Positions 46,402-59,539 of a DNA stretch of 64,000 nucleotides are shown piece after piece. This DNA comes from Apus apus (taxonomy: Eukaryota; Chordata; Aves; Apodiformes; Apodidae). Below the pieces are notes generated by a model. That model was given only the letters and a program-made list of their open reading frames with translations, ran no database searches and was not told the DNA's origin. The stretch is from assembly GCF_020740795.1 (NCBI RefSeq), contig NC_067286.1, forward strand, positions 33,752,003 to 33,816,002, read 5' to 3'. How positions within the stretch are numbered: the stretch's first letter is position 1; every line of letters starts with the position of its first letter. The translations under genes were made by a program, and so were the position numbers.

Positions 46402-48538
46402 ATCCTGTTCTGCAGTTATATGAATTTCCAAGTATTTCTCAGTGGTTTAAACCAATCACAGTAACAGTGATATGGTTCAGTAGGTTCCCACACATACATA
46501 GTACACAGGCTGAAGGAGTTACTCTTAATTTGGTTTGTAATCATGTGGCCAATAAGCCAGCCAAACCCCGCAAAACTCAGAACAAAGCAGCATTAACTGG
46601 AGTCTGCTGAATCCTTAGAATCTTCAAGCAGATTTAGAGAACTATTAGTTTAAAAGGCAATGGAAAATTATTTGTGGAGCTGTAATTCCAGTTTCTCTAA
46701 GTACCTTTGTTTCAGTCTCAATACCATATCATTTATCACAATAGTCATTTCAATATGGGGCATATGATGGAGGCTGAAGAAAGTGAATGAATAAACTAAG
46801 TACATTTCTGTCTTTTTATCGTCTTTTCATCATCTGAAATGTTTCTATAGATAGAAGAGCAGCAGGAGCACTAGTAAGGGATGGAAGCTGCAACAAATCA
46901 GTATTCCATTGACAACACCAGTCAGGAAACAGCTTTCTCTAAAGCACAGTATGCAAAGAAACAACAGAGAAAACTTGGAAGGCAAGGAATACAGTCATTA
47001 AAAGATCTTGCAATTTATCGTACTATGATATCCAAAAATCCTGAAGCAGGATGAACTACTACTTGTTACTTTATATAAGCACCTGAAAGATCCAAGTTGT
47101 GGAAAGTCAGCAATACAAGCTAGTGGCAGACCCTCAGTGTCAGGAATTTAGGTTGTACATAACAGGTTTATGCAGCCAATTCAAATGGTGTTGGTGGACT
47201 CAGCCTTTTATAAGAAAAGGTTTGTCTAAATAAGAAAAGTCCAGCAGAATGGCACAAACAAAGGCTAAACTTGACAGAGCTGACTTTTCATTGGTCTGCT
47301 GTAAGTGCCATCGATTGCAGAATGCTAAACTTCGGTAAATCAGACGCAGGTGAGGGTATGATGGAGATAGCTTGAATCTGAGTCAAATTAAAAGGACATG
47401 ACACTTTCTGCAGTTTTCTTCTAAAACTTTTGTAAATTTGACATCCAGAGCAACTTGAAACCACTTACTGCCCCTGAATGAATTTGTAAATAGTGGGGAC
47501 ACAGGGAACTTTTCCCCCTTAAAGTTACAGTGTGTTCTGCAGTGGTGTCAATGGAAGCGGCCCTGTTTTTTGTCTTAAATTGACTCCACTTAACAGCCTC
47601 ATGTCACTTTGATGTCACTATCTTAGTCAATTCTAGCCATTTTTTGTTTGTTGACCACAAATAGAAATAAAAGAAAAAATGACCACATATGTTCTTTTCA
47701 AAGCTTTACACAGAGACACTTTTTGTAGTTAGTGCACAAATGCTCAAGCCTTAGCTGGGTAACTTCTGCAATCCATCTGATCACATCACACCAACGAGCC
47801 TTGATTATGCTTATAACATCTTGTAATATGTACAAGTAAGAAAATAAACAGCATTTTTCTTTATCTGTATGTGTGTATCAATACCACGCACTTCAAAGAC
47901 TGCTTATGCAAAGCTCTGACCTAGAGGATGATTTTACAGTCTAACTAGCAAGAGTAAAATTTAAATACATATAGAGAGCACCAGTAACACAGTAATTAAA
48001 AAACAGTAACAGAAACCAAAATGTTTATGAGTCTAGGTATTTTTCGTCAGAAATAAATGTTTGCACAAGAAATCCCAGTGCATTAGATCATATGGCTTTT
48101 CCAATTTTTCTGCTGAAAGTGACGACGTATCCTTAAAATGTTTTGAAACATTTGTAATGCAACTTCAAGTGTTTTTGTGTAGCAGCTCTCTAAGTTAATA
48201 CAATATGGCAAAAAAGAACTGGCCTCATCCTGGCCCAAACCAAGCCAGCTTCTCACCTAATTAATACAATCAAGAAATTATGATTTGGGAACCAAGTCTG
48301 ACCTTCCCTCAAGTTGCATAAAGAAGAGGATATCTGAACTCAGTAGGTTCAGAGTAATCTTCAGTACAAACTGAATGGCTATAACTTTGGGAACTTACAT
48401 TCCTTATTTATTAGCAGTCGCAAAGATAGAGAGGTGCTTCTGAACAGTTTTGGTTAAAAAGGAAAACACCATAGTATTACTGATTTTCTACCACTTTTTA
48501 AAGGAAATGTGCAAAATTTACAATACAAGGATATAAAC
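46402..48538. other. AT-rich non-coding stretch
   Basis: No gene or recognised element. Confidence 0.5.
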
Positions 48539-48600
48539 TTTTTTTTTTTTTTTTAAATACACAGTTTATTAAATGAGTTTGACTGTAATTTGGTGGTGAG
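48539..48600 (-). other. Possible retroposed polyadenylated 3' end
   Basis: The plus strand has a run of about 16 T (48539-48554), immediately followed by AAATACACAGTTTATTAAATG. Read on the minus strand, this is an AATAAA polyadenylation signal roughly 10-12 bases before an A tail, the layout of a reverse-transcribed mRNA end. The upstream sequence (minus strand, up to about 48760) has no recognised coding content, and no flanking duplication was found. It may instead be a chance arrangement in AT-rich DNA. Confidence 0.25.
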
Positions 48601-49164
48601 GACACCCACCTCATTCTTGGCTCAAAAGAATCTCTGTGCAAATCATATAAAACATTTCTCAGATAAAATACATAAGAGAAGGAAGAATGTAACAAGGAAA
48701 TGTTCTGGGCCTTTTTCCCCTCAAAATTTCCAAATAATTTCATCATAGTCATTGTTTTATTTCAGCTCAGTGATTCATGACTTTTTTTCAGTTCAGTGGA
48801 AAACCTTCAGCGGAAAAGGAATGACGACATAGACATCTCAAAATTCCCTTGGCATGTCAGAACAGCTGAGAAATGTTTTTAATTCCCTGATACAGTTCAA
48901 TTTCAACCCAACTGGTAACATTCAACTAGTATTATGAGGCTCTGAAGGCAATGCAGCCATCCGATCATTCATCTCAGGAAAGAAAAAAGGCAAAAAATCC
49001 TGTTGCAATTCTGTAACCCAGAGCATTCAATTCTACCTTCAAGAAAGGGTCTTAAAGATTTCAGCTGTTGGTTCACGAAAAGCATCTTCCTTCAGTCCTG
49101 ATTAAGACCTGGCTTTCTTCCATGTATTTCAGATGTTACTTCATGAAATTTAACTTTCTGTATT
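48601..49164. other. Non-coding, unassigned
   Basis: If the polyadenylated tail next to it is genuine, the first part of this stretch would be its 3' UTR. Nothing else is recognisable. Confidence 0.4.
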
Positions 49165-49622
49165 ACACAGAATCACATATATTTGTGCAGTTGGGAAAGA
49201 CCTCTAGGATCATCAATTCCAACTGTTGACCCAAGAGGAGAAAACAAACAAAAAAACTAAACAATCAAAAACCCCACCAACACCCACCCACCATGCCCAC
49301 TAGAGCATGTCCTGAAGTGCCACATCTAGATGGCTTTTTTAATACATCCAGGGATGGTGACTCCACCACCTCCCTGGGCAGTTCCAGTGCCTGACTACTT
49401 TTTCAGGGAAGAATGTCTTCCTAATATCTTCCTAAACCTCCCCTGGTGCAACCACAGGCCATTTCGTCTTGTCCTATCATTATCTGCTAGGATGAAGAGG
49501 CCAACCTCCACCTCCCTACAACCTCCTTTCAGGTAGTTATAGAGAGCAATGAGGTCTCCCCTCAGCCTCCTTTCCTTCAGGCTAAACAACCCTAGCTCCC
49601 TCAGGTGCTCCTCATAAGACTC
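49165..49622 (-). mobile_element. CR1 LINE 3' end, 5'-truncated, with internal A/C-rich segment
   Basis: A minus-strand CR1. The 3' end at 49165 (ACACAGAATCACA, a decayed octamer) is followed by 'cagttgggaaagacctctag', 'gatcatcaattccaactgtt' and, after an A/C-rich stretch at 49240-49292, 'gactccaccacctccctggg'. The minus-strand frame 49631-49395 reads [20 protein letters not shown] and [13 protein letters not shown], the C-terminal region of CR1 ORF2. The A/C-rich stretch occupies the place of normal 3' UTR sequence and seems to be a subfamily trait or local expansion. Confidence 0.92.
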
Positions 49623-52424
49623 AACATACAACAGAGAAATGACCGACTTCCTTAAGTGGTCTTATGGTTTATGAAGTTGGTAACTTTGAGCAACATATTA
49701 TTCTTGGAAGTATCTTGGAAGGATTTTTCAAGCGTCATAATTTTTTGTTACAAGGTTGGACCATCATGTATGTTTATAGGTATTGTAGCAATTTGTAAAA
49801 TCGGATCATATCCTTATGTGAATTAAATGTCTACAAAGATAAATATATTGTACTTAAATATTACCTTAGTGCAAAGTCATAATGTAATACTACAGATTAT
49901 TAAATCAACCAGGTAAATTCTTCCTACAGATATAGAAGATACTGCAAATATTTCCCAGATTTCCTTTTCCTGAAAAGTTGGTTATCTTGTTAATTCAGGA
50001 AGGTATTAACTATCCAATAAATTCAGCATATCCCTAGTTGTAAGCTGTCAGGATGTGACATAACATCCTATAACATGATGCTACATGGTACATAATGCCT
50101 TAAATTAAAAAGAAAAAGAAAGCAAGACATTTCTTTCAGAGAAATAGTAGGTAGCTAATCTGAATATTTGGGGTAATTGGCTCTAGGAAGAGAGAGAGAT
50201 CATTATTTCAGGTTCCCTAGTGAGTGTTAATTAGTCATATTGCTTCATTGTTTGACAAAGAGAACATTGCTCGTACAGCTAAATCTATAATGACACATAG
50301 GCTTTTGCAGCACAGGTATTTTAAACTACCTTGACTGACTGACAGGTGGATATTTCTATTCATAGTTGAGTGTGCTCACAGAGTCAAAGTTATCTCAGAG
50401 GCATAAGAGTTTTCTCATCCTGATCATGAGAAGCTTTATTTTTAAACAGCAGAGAACAAATTGCACTCTGACCATTAAAATGGGAGTCCTCTATTTGTAA
50501 GCATAAAGGGTACACACTTTCCTTTAAGAACACAGTCTTGGCACTACAGTTAAGCCAGCCAGCAGTCAACAGCTACAGGTAAATTACAAGTACTTTGCTG
50601 TCATGTTAGGCATCCAAGTCCAACACTGAGGTGCAAGCGTGGCAGTATCATGCCTATCAAACTTGTTGTCTGTTTTTGACAGCCAGATCTTTACCACTAA
50701 AAACTTGGGTAACTGAGAAATAGTATCACAAAGATAGCTTTGTTGCTTTCTATATCTTTGACATGACTACATTGTCCAAAAAAAGAGAAGACAAATATTT
50801 GCCCTACTGCTTACATGAGCCTCAGATTAAGGTTCTTATTTCAAATAATATTAATTTGTTGAAGTCAAACAGTTCAGTAGAAAGGTCTTAGAGAAAACAA
50901 CTAGAAAATTATGTGATGATCTGACATTCCCAGACAAGTTAAATGTTTTTAAATTGTTCTTCCACATTCTCAAATCTGGTGACCTCCCTTCTAACAAGTT
51001 TAATTATTGCATCAAGACGTGTGGATTGTGTGCGTGAGTGATTATTGTATTCCCCCTCTTTTTTAAAGTAAGAAACAGATGACGTAGCTGAGGCTCTCAG
51101 ATATCTGTTAAGTACCCCACTTTGGCTTCTTCAGTGTATTTTGCTGGTGAGCACATGGATCCTCATTCATTAGCTTCCTGTTGCACTTGAGTGAGGACCC
51201 AACAGATAAGCAGTGACAAATTAAAGCTGGACAGATGAAAAATTCTTGCTGCTAGTTTTGTGCTGTGACTTTCTTAAGCTACTGAGCTAAAATGTACAAT
51301 GCTTTGAGAGCCAAATAATTAATTGATCAGATTTCCCTGCCTTGGAAATGTTTCCAGAAGGCAGAGCAATAGTTAAGAACGGGAACAACTTCATTCGTTA
51401 AGTCATCCTCATATATGTAGCAGAATCACTGGATGTCTATCTCTTCCCATGAACTGGTAACATTTCGTGCAGATTAACTACCATAGTATCTGAACCCCAG
51501 TGTGGAACGACAGCTTTGTCAAGAACAATCTGACCCAGAAAAGACTGCAATACTTTTTATGTTACCAACTTTTCCCTGGCAGTCCAGATCTAAGTGCACT
51601 TACTGGCTACTTTTATCTGAAAAATATACATATAGACTTCCACAAAATGTAGGCTATTCATACTTATAACAACTATAAAAAAACCCCACCAAAACCAAAA
51701 ACCACATACAAATTTAAATACAAAGGGCTACACTTACTGTTTTAGTGTAACATTACTAACTTAACTGAGAAGTGCTCAGTGACTAGAGCACTACACAACA
51801 CTCAGATCTACTTTCTATTTAGATAGAACTTCTGATCTCTGCTATCTCATTTACATCATAAATATAATGGACATTTGTCTTCATGAAATGCAATACAGCC
51901 TACAGTTCTGTGTAGCTGCTGGGAATTAACCTGACCACCATTACTCAGCATGAGAACATACATGTCTCCTAACAATGGAATTCTGTCAATATAGAACAGG
52001 ACCACCTTCTATCAGCTGTGATTACACTATATGTGACATTGAAGGATAAAAAAACCTCCACCTATAGTGTGTGGACATACAGCAATATAAAAAGTTACTA
52101 CTGATTAATAACAATACTTTAAATAGACATTAGGCATGGTGATTGATATGATAATAGTCATCTGTATTCAATCTTGTCCACTTAAACTTCAAAATTTGTC
52201 AAAAGAACTTTAAATCTCAAGATTCCAGATGTTCTGTGACTAAATTTTTAGATCATTCTTTGCTGACAAGACAATTGCTCCCACAGTGTTTAAGCCCTTA
52301 TATATTACTCCTTTTTTGAGGCACATGGGAAGTCCTTATTATCAACAGAGGTATGTATACAAACTGAAAAAAGATCTTTAAAATGGTCTCTTTCAACAAT
52401 GCCTTGCTTTGCAGCATGTGGCAT
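49623..52424. other. AT-rich non-coding stretch
   Basis: No gene or recognised element other than an A/C-rich tract at 51676-51704. Confidence 0.5.
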
Positions 52425-52700
52425 TTAACATTTTCAAGGCACCACACAGACATTAACTAATGAATGATGACAGCATCCTTGTGAGGTAAGTGTCTATAAT
52501 CATCACAGTTTACCGGTGGCGAAGCTGACACAGAAGGCCAACTTCGTACATGAGCTACAGCAGGGATACATTTAGCCAGATTAGTCAAGTGTCATAAAGA
52601 ATTTTAAACAAGTCCTTTCTTCATGTTCACGGCAGAGCTGAAACTGGAACCTGAAGTTTTCTTTCTTCAGTCTTCAGACCCAGTACTCCAATGTGTTACC
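52425..52700 (+). repeat. MIR-like SINE, degraded
   Basis: Blocks follow the MIR order on the plus strand: 'cattaactaatgaatgatga' with 'catccttgtgaggtaagtgt' (CTCATTTAATCCTCACAACAACCCTATGAGGTA-like), 'cacagtttaccggtggcgaa' and 'gctgacacagaaggccaact' (the ATTTTACAGATGAGGAAACTGAGGCAC region). After about 80 unaligned bases come 'ggcagagctgaaactggaac' and 'cagtcttcagacccagtact' (the GGCAGAGCTGGGATT..AACCCAGG..TCTGACTCCA region). The alignment is by eye, from memory of the consensus. Confidence 0.55.
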
Positions 52701-52719
52701 TGATGATTTTAAGCAATTC

Positions 52720-52812
52720 TGGGCCACATCTTCAGCTGCCATTAGCAGCTGCAATTTTTTCTGAATCCAGCATAGGTGTAACTGCTTACACCAACACTGA
52801 ACTTGGTCCAAA
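52720..52812. repeat. Fragment of the old palindromic repeat
   Basis: 'ctgggccacatcttcagctg' and 'gcataggtgtaactgcttac' followed by 'accaacactgaacttggtcc' resemble both arms of the palindrome at 36699-36777, adjoining the MIR-like segment. Confidence 0.3.
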
Positions 52813-54929
52813 GGTTTTCTGAACAGTTTCGCACAAAAAATCTTTATGCCTGATTAAACAAAATAGAAATGTCTTTTGTTTTGGCAGCACCTAGTCTCTT
52901 CAGGAACTTGTGTTTACATTTTGCTGAATTAAACAAATACACTACGCTTTCTGGAGAGCTGCAGACATATTAATATTGAGCTGCAGACAACCACATGTTG
53001 GTAATGAGCCCATTTTGTGTCTTGCCTCATGGAAAAGAATGTGGAAATACCTTGTTCTGTGGTATTTTTCCTCTGACAGTACTGCCACAGTGCTGCAGGC
53101 ACTCTGAAAATAATAGCATGAGGTTAACTGACAATCGCATGTGTATTTACACCGATAGCCTGATATTATCATATTGTTAAAGAAAGAAAAAATCTGGGGC
53201 TAGATTATGCAACTAAATAAATTTGTAGCCGGTGAAAGCAAGTGAAGCTAGAAGAGACATTAGACTCAGACTGCTCATAGAGCTCACACAGCTCAAACAC
53301 TGCATACACACCACTTCAGAAGGCCCCTAAAATCCTAGAGAAGGGGCAAAGGCACAGTGAAGGCTTTACAAAGCAGTAAAGCATCAGCCCAGCAGTACTT
53401 GCATACCTGCTGCTCCCATGGAAGTTGACTGAAGATTTAAGATTTTTATAAATACACTATCAGGCCACAAAGACCAAGCAAATTAAACAATGAAGCATTA
53501 ATCTAAAAATGGAGTGATTTTGACAGCTGGAATTCTCTACAGAGTTCTCTTCAAAACAATAAGACACTTTTTTTCAGGAACTAGGGGAGTCTGCAGGCCT
53601 TGAGTTGTGAGGTCAAGGGATTATATTCATGGGACAATTAAAAATTAGTTTTTTTATGCAACACAGATGTATTTTTTGTAAGCATGGCCCACAAAATGCA
53701 CTAATGAGACATCCTAACTGAAGCCAGCCAGCTGGCTTCTTGAAGGCTCCCATCCTTACATTCTGCACTAAGTGGAAAGAGGGCTGTTGCATTCAATGCA
53801 AAGAGTGAATAAACAGACTTTCTATGCCTCTCACTTGTGTCAAGGCTTGCAAATCAGCTCCTCTCTGCCTGTATCACTTGTGCTCCTTTTGTGTCTCTTC
53901 CTACTCCTACAAGTTCCCGTTAAGCTGTACAATTTACCCTAAAACCACTGCTCCATAGCTTAACACTTTTCATACCTACAGAGTTAAACCAGGTCCCTTA
54001 ACTGTGCTTAAAACACACATCTTTTGGTTTGGTTTTGTGTAAAGCTTTTTTTAGGAGTATTATTCCGGGGGTTGATGAATTTACAATTATATCTCTGTAA
54101 GCCCAGTATTAACTGCCTTTACTAAGTACACTTCTTCCCTTTAACTTTGCTGACCTACCACATAAAATACATCTTGCATTTTAACTGTGAATTAATTACC
54201 ATGGTGTTTTCAATTTTCTTTTCACTTAGAAGGACATCTATAAGTTTAACGTACAGAATTTTAATTTAGTAAGAAGTTTTAATTGTTGCTTCTCTTCTGT
54301 ACAAGCAGAATTGAGAAACTTAAAGCATATATTCTGTAGCTAGAGATGATTACCTGGAAGTTTAGGTGGCAGTATCCTGTTTTTAGTGTTGATCACCAAA
54401 GAATTTAGAGGGCGATTTTGGAGAAGTACACTATATCTAACCTTTTCACAAGTTGTCTCACTGGCTGACTTTAAATATATTTTTTACTCAATCAATTTCT
54501 TAGCTGACAAAAACAATTTTCTAAAAGCTGTAGTAGTATGGAGAATTGTTATACATCAGTAATTCAACTTGTCACATTGTCCAATAGAAATATTACCAGA
54601 AGGCAATCCACCAGTTTCAGTCACTGTCACTAGAGTTTAAACAACACCACAGCATTTGAGAAACAAGGGTTTGCTATGAAATCTACATAAGCTATTGGTA
54701 GCAACTTTCCATATTATGTCACCTTAGGTAGTGGACTCAGTCAATACCTTTTGACTTTCTTACTCTGAGGAAAAGAAATTATGCAATGCGGAGGAGTGAA
54801 AAAAACTTTTAGACCACTGAGATGGCATGTTCAACATAATGAAATATTGCTACCAAAATATCTTTCAGAGCTATGCCCTTAAAAATTACTATAGCCCTTA
54901 AAAAGCTGTAAGAGCAAAGCCCTTAAGAA
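52813..54929. other. AT-rich non-coding stretch
   Basis: No gene recognised. A near-perfect palindrome (GAAGCCAGC-CA-GCTGGCTTC) lies at 53720-53739. Confidence 0.5.
53720..53739. repeat. Near-perfect 20-bp palindrome
   Basis: Nine-base arms GAAGCCAGC and GCTGGCTTC flank a two-base centre. It could be a dimeric protein-binding site or chance. Confidence 0.6.
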
Positions 54930-55320
54930 ATAGGTACCTATGTTCCTACTGAGACAACTTTACAAGGAGAGGCAAAATAATAGGGAACACAAGAAGCTCA
55001 TATCCTCCCTTTTCCTCCCCCTCTCCCGATTTGTGAAGCCATCCCCAGTGTTCCCAGCACCTGGAAACAAGGGGCAGGAGAAGAAAATAGAAAAGAAGGG
55101 CTACAATGGCACAGAGGTGTGCCTGAGGAGGTGCTCCACATTGGTGATAGGAGCAGGCAGGAGCTGGCACAACTCCTCTGCCATTTTCCACTATAAGCAA
55201 TGGCCTGGTCTGTCCCATGGGTCAAGCTGGCTTACACTCAGCTTAGACACTGGATGCGACTTCCAATTTTTACACTTCCAAGGCTTCTTTGGGAGGCTCA
55301 TGTCCAAAAGCTAAGACAGT
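54930..55320. other. Locally GC-richer segment, unassigned
   Basis: Composition is richer in G and C than the flanks, and long frames are open on both strands (124 codons on plus at 54940-55314, 90 and 75 on minus). Multiple overlapping frames of similar length reflect base composition and stop scarcity, not selection on one. No family resemblance was seen in any. Confidence 0.4.
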
Positions 55321-56579
55321 GAACAAGATAGATTTTTAATGCAAAATAATGCATGATATTAGCACTGAAAACAAAGACCAACATAAAAGAAACCGGAGTT
55401 TAACTGGCTTGAAAAGCAGCTTTGTTTCTTCTGTCCCTACAGCAGCACCAACTTGTTTTCATCTGCTTTGCATGACAACAGACTCTCAGTCCCAAAAGCA
55501 CGACTTTTTTTAAATTTATGTGCCTGTTTTGATCTTGTGGCATCTAATCCTGATGAAAGAAGTTATGTAAAGCTGATGTGATCCTCAAAATAGCACCTTA
55601 GTAGCTAAAAGCTAGGGCACATTTTTTTTTACTAATTCCTGTTATATTTAGCAGTGCTGCCTTACAATTTCCCAAATAAGTTTCTAGTAGGCTAAATGTC
55701 ATATGCCTAATTCAAGCATGCTATAGGCCCAATAGTACTGAAAGTATCCCAACAGCACTGAAAGAAAATATCCCAACAGCAAGGTCACTTGATTCATAAA
55801 TTATCGCAACTGATGTAAAATTTTCACAGAAAATCTAAATCCAGGGCTGGAACAGGGAGATATAAGACATTCAACCAGAGAGAATTCATGCTCTTTGCCT
55901 AGCAGTGCAGTTTATTATGCTAAAATCTGTAGTAGGGAATCTCTAAACAAATATTAATTGTCAGAGACTTGTTAAGAAAACTCTTGTATGTATGAAATCT
56001 CATTAAAATTAGTTCCTGCAGTGTGTGCTCAGTGAATTGTGGCTCTTCTCATGTTGTTGTCTTTAGGAGCTGGTTCTCGCTAGACTTTTCAAAAGCCCAA
56101 CTATATTTGCAGAGATTGGAAAATAACCAAACTGTGAAGCAATGCTGAGCATTACAATACTGGTCATGTTAGTAGCTCATGTCAGTTGAAATATATGAGA
56201 CAAGAAGCAGCACAGATGATCCTCAACATTATTTTCCAAAGAATATACATTGCTTTACAATCTATAAAGATCATATGACCCGTCTTTTGTAAGCACTTCA
56301 ACAGAAGAAGTCAGGCAACTTCAGAATGTTTTGTTTTTTTCTGTCCTGTTTTTTTACTAGCTTTATTCTTTAAAGTATATTCAAGTTGTCTTTTTTAAGA
56401 AATAAAAACCCCAAATAACTGATTTTTTTCAACTTTTTTTTTTTTCCAGACAAGAATTATTGTTTTCATAAGTTTTCAGAATTTTACAAAATCACACTAA
56501 TTTGTGAATAGTGGTAGCCAGCTTAAAACTGTGCTTCCAAGCAATTAAAATACACTACTGAAAAACTGAGCCTAATTCT
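55321..56579. other. AT-rich non-coding stretch
   Basis: No gene or element recognised. Confidence 0.5.
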
Positions 56580-56950
56580 ACACGTATCTTCTCAGTTTGG
56601 CAGTTGAGGCAGGGATTCAGGCAGGGTCTGCAGTGGCAGGAGGGGGCAGCTGGAGAGCTGGCTGCTCTGGCTGGGCAGCTGCCTGCTGCCTGCTCTCCTG
56701 ACTCGCTGCTGGCTGCTGATGCAGAAGAGACAACCAGGAGAGTGCAAACCTTGTTGTCAAAATCAAAATAGCAGTAGGCCCCATTAGGATGGCCTTACCT
56801 CCTGCATCGGTGGGAGATCTGGAAGGGATTTTAGCAGACAGAATTCAGGCACTGGGTGTCTGCTGGAGACAGGCAGAGCCCTTCCCCTACCAGAGGTGGC
56901 CCTTTGCCGGCAGGCCTCAAGTTCGTGTCCTCCCACTGTTGGCAACAATT
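56580..56950. other. Locally GC-richer segment with CTGCTGGCTGC words
   Basis: The core (56620-56720) repeats GGCTGCTCTGG, GGGCAGCTGCC and TGCTGCCTGCT-type words and reads as a degenerate GC-rich low-complexity patch. No protein family or transposable element match is evident. Confidence 0.4.
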
Positions 56951-59539
56951 CACACTTGCTCTGTTTCATTTCTTAGATAAGAAATTACTATTATTTAGTA
57001 TTTCCCAAGAAGTAAACAGGGTTTATGCATTGTGGTTATGTGTAATAATTAAAGACCATACTTCTAACAAAGCCTGTCATATTTTACCTGTCTGCTAAGT
57101 AGGTCTATCAGAACAAACCTGAGGCAGTTCCCCTTTTGTGTAGGCCTTTCAGAATACAGCTTGTTTCCCTTTTTAGCAACACTGTCACCTGCCAAATTAA
57201 AAGTAATGTTAACATACTTCTAAATTGTTTGTATTATCCAAGTTGATTTTTTTTCCTATTAAACTTACAAACATTTTCTCTATTTTGTCTTTTCATATTT
57301 CTGAGCTGGATGCAACTCTTTCTTGCCTTACAATGGCAATCACACTTTTTTTAGCTCCTTCCCAACCACATGAAGAAATAGTGGGCAATAATGATAACAT
57401 TTTAATCCTTATCATAACATCTATTGTTATGGCTAAGCAAAACATAAACTGTTGCATGTGCTGTGTAGAATTTGATTAGTAAAGTTCTTTGGACTCATCC
57501 TGCATTGATAATGTCTGTTTCTCTTAGTAATATGCAACCAAAGGTACAATATCATTAAGGATTTTTCATGGGGAAGCCTTTTTATAGATACATACCTTAG
57601 CATTAGCTACATTTCCAAAACACCCTATCTCATCTCCTTGTTCATCAGCCTTTCTCTTCAGCTGCAGTTTTTCCTTATCAAATTCCTCAGGAACTTGGAA
57701 GTGTCACTTCTTTCTCAAACTGGTATAGCTGGATCACTTATCTTTTCTTTGTATTCCAGTGTCCACAAACATTAACCAGGAATAATCCTACATTCCTAGT
57801 ATCAATCAGGTTCAACACACAAGCAAAAGCAGATGAAAATTTTTGCTTTTGAAGAAATTAATGCAATTTTTATTAAACATATAATATTTTAAGGAAAAAA
57901 ATATTCCCTAATATTGAAGTGATTTAAACATTATAAATAATTCTCCAGGTGCTTTAAATGTGAAGAATTTCTTCTTGCTTTTTTTCTTCAAGGTCTCTAC
58001 TCATTTACCTAAACTCACCCCTCACTCGAGTAAATATTTGGTTTACTGATCTCTTTGATGTAACATTCTAAAACATAAAATCATTAGAATATGGTTAAGA
58101 TGCAGTATTTTCAGGACAACATTTCAGTGTGGATTTAAAGGCAGCCAACCAAAAGCTGCTGAAGAGCTTCAAATCTAACGAGGCATAATTTGTAGGGAGA
58201 AGTAATTTCTTCTAGCACACTCATTGAATGTAGCCATAGAGAGCAAATGGCCCCATAGCTGCTCAAGATATTATTCAGATTTTTCTCCACCTTAAAGATT
58301 TTTTTTTCAAACAGTTTTTAGTAAATAGTTTACTTTTCCATATAATAGTTACTATCCTCTTTGTAACATCATGGCTACAGCAAAACTACTGATTCTAGCT
58401 AAGGTAACTAAAATTGCTACAGTAGAAAACTAATACTTGGAAACTGCATTCCAGATTTTTCAGATGCTGCATGCTCATCATTATTGTTTCAGTCTTTAGG
58501 GTGTTCCTGGTTGTTATACATAAGGAATATGATACTTAATAACAGCCTTGGACGAGAATTATTAATTGGAAAAGATATCTTAGACCCCATTATTCTTCCA
58601 TATTGAGGAAGGTGTTCAGAACATAAATTGACAATAAACTTGTTTTTTTGAAAGAACACACTTCATATTCCTTTGGCATTGTGGCTTACTGTCTCCCACT
58701 TTGCTGGGATACACCACTTGGGAAAACTGTTATATACTAAAAAAGCAGCGTTTATTTACCTGTCTCCATAGGCACCCGCAATTTCCATGGCAGCTCTGAC
58801 AGCACAGCATCATACCTGCTGGGATGAGGTGGAATGTTGTCATATAGCTGAAAGACAGCTGGCAACTAGCAACAGCTAGGTAGACCAAATAAATGTATTA
58901 TAAAATCAAACTGAGAATGTTTTGCCAGTTGGTACATTTCACAAGCAAACTTTAATTTATGTTTCTCTCCAAAATCTACAGGCCACTGTTATTGATTATT
59001 TGAAGGCTGGCACAAATTTCAGTAATCTTACTAGCAACTTGTCTCTTATCAAATTTGCTTTGTTGTAAAAAGAGAGATAACTGACAGCTACAACATTTTG
59101 TTCTCACCTTGAGAATAAACCATGATCAATGCTTTAATCAAGGCTTTTGATCTGGGCTATTATAAAACAAAAGAAACTGCAAATTTTTTCATTCTTCAGT
59201 TCAGTTTCTGAATCAGGTCCCCAGCAAAGTGCAGCAACACACGAAATGAGGGTTTCAGATTAAACAAATTTTTCATCATTATTTTTTGAGGTTAGAAAAT
59301 TATTCATTTTTCTGGGACTAGTGATGCTTGATTATATCCTCTAGGACTGTAAATTGTAACAGCCTGATTGAATCCATCAGAAATATGACAGTTGATATTG
59401 ATAGTACATCCCTCTCAATGTGTGTAATTTACCAGTATTTGGTACAGTGAGACGGGACTTAATTCTTAACTCTTAAATGAAAAGAAAACATAAAAAATTA
59501 CTATATATTCTCACAAAATTTTAAATTTTGAGTAACGAA
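56951..59539. other. AT-rich non-coding stretch
   Basis: No gene or element recognised. Confidence 0.5.

Noticed and set aside
46162..46464. 100-codon frame with a three-times repeated 24-residue peptide
   Set aside because: It follows from a 72-bp tandem DNA repeat with unit length divisible by three. No start context, family or splice support.
54940..55314. 124-codon plus-strand frame
   Set aside because: Overlaps two opposite-strand frames of similar quality and has no recognised motif.
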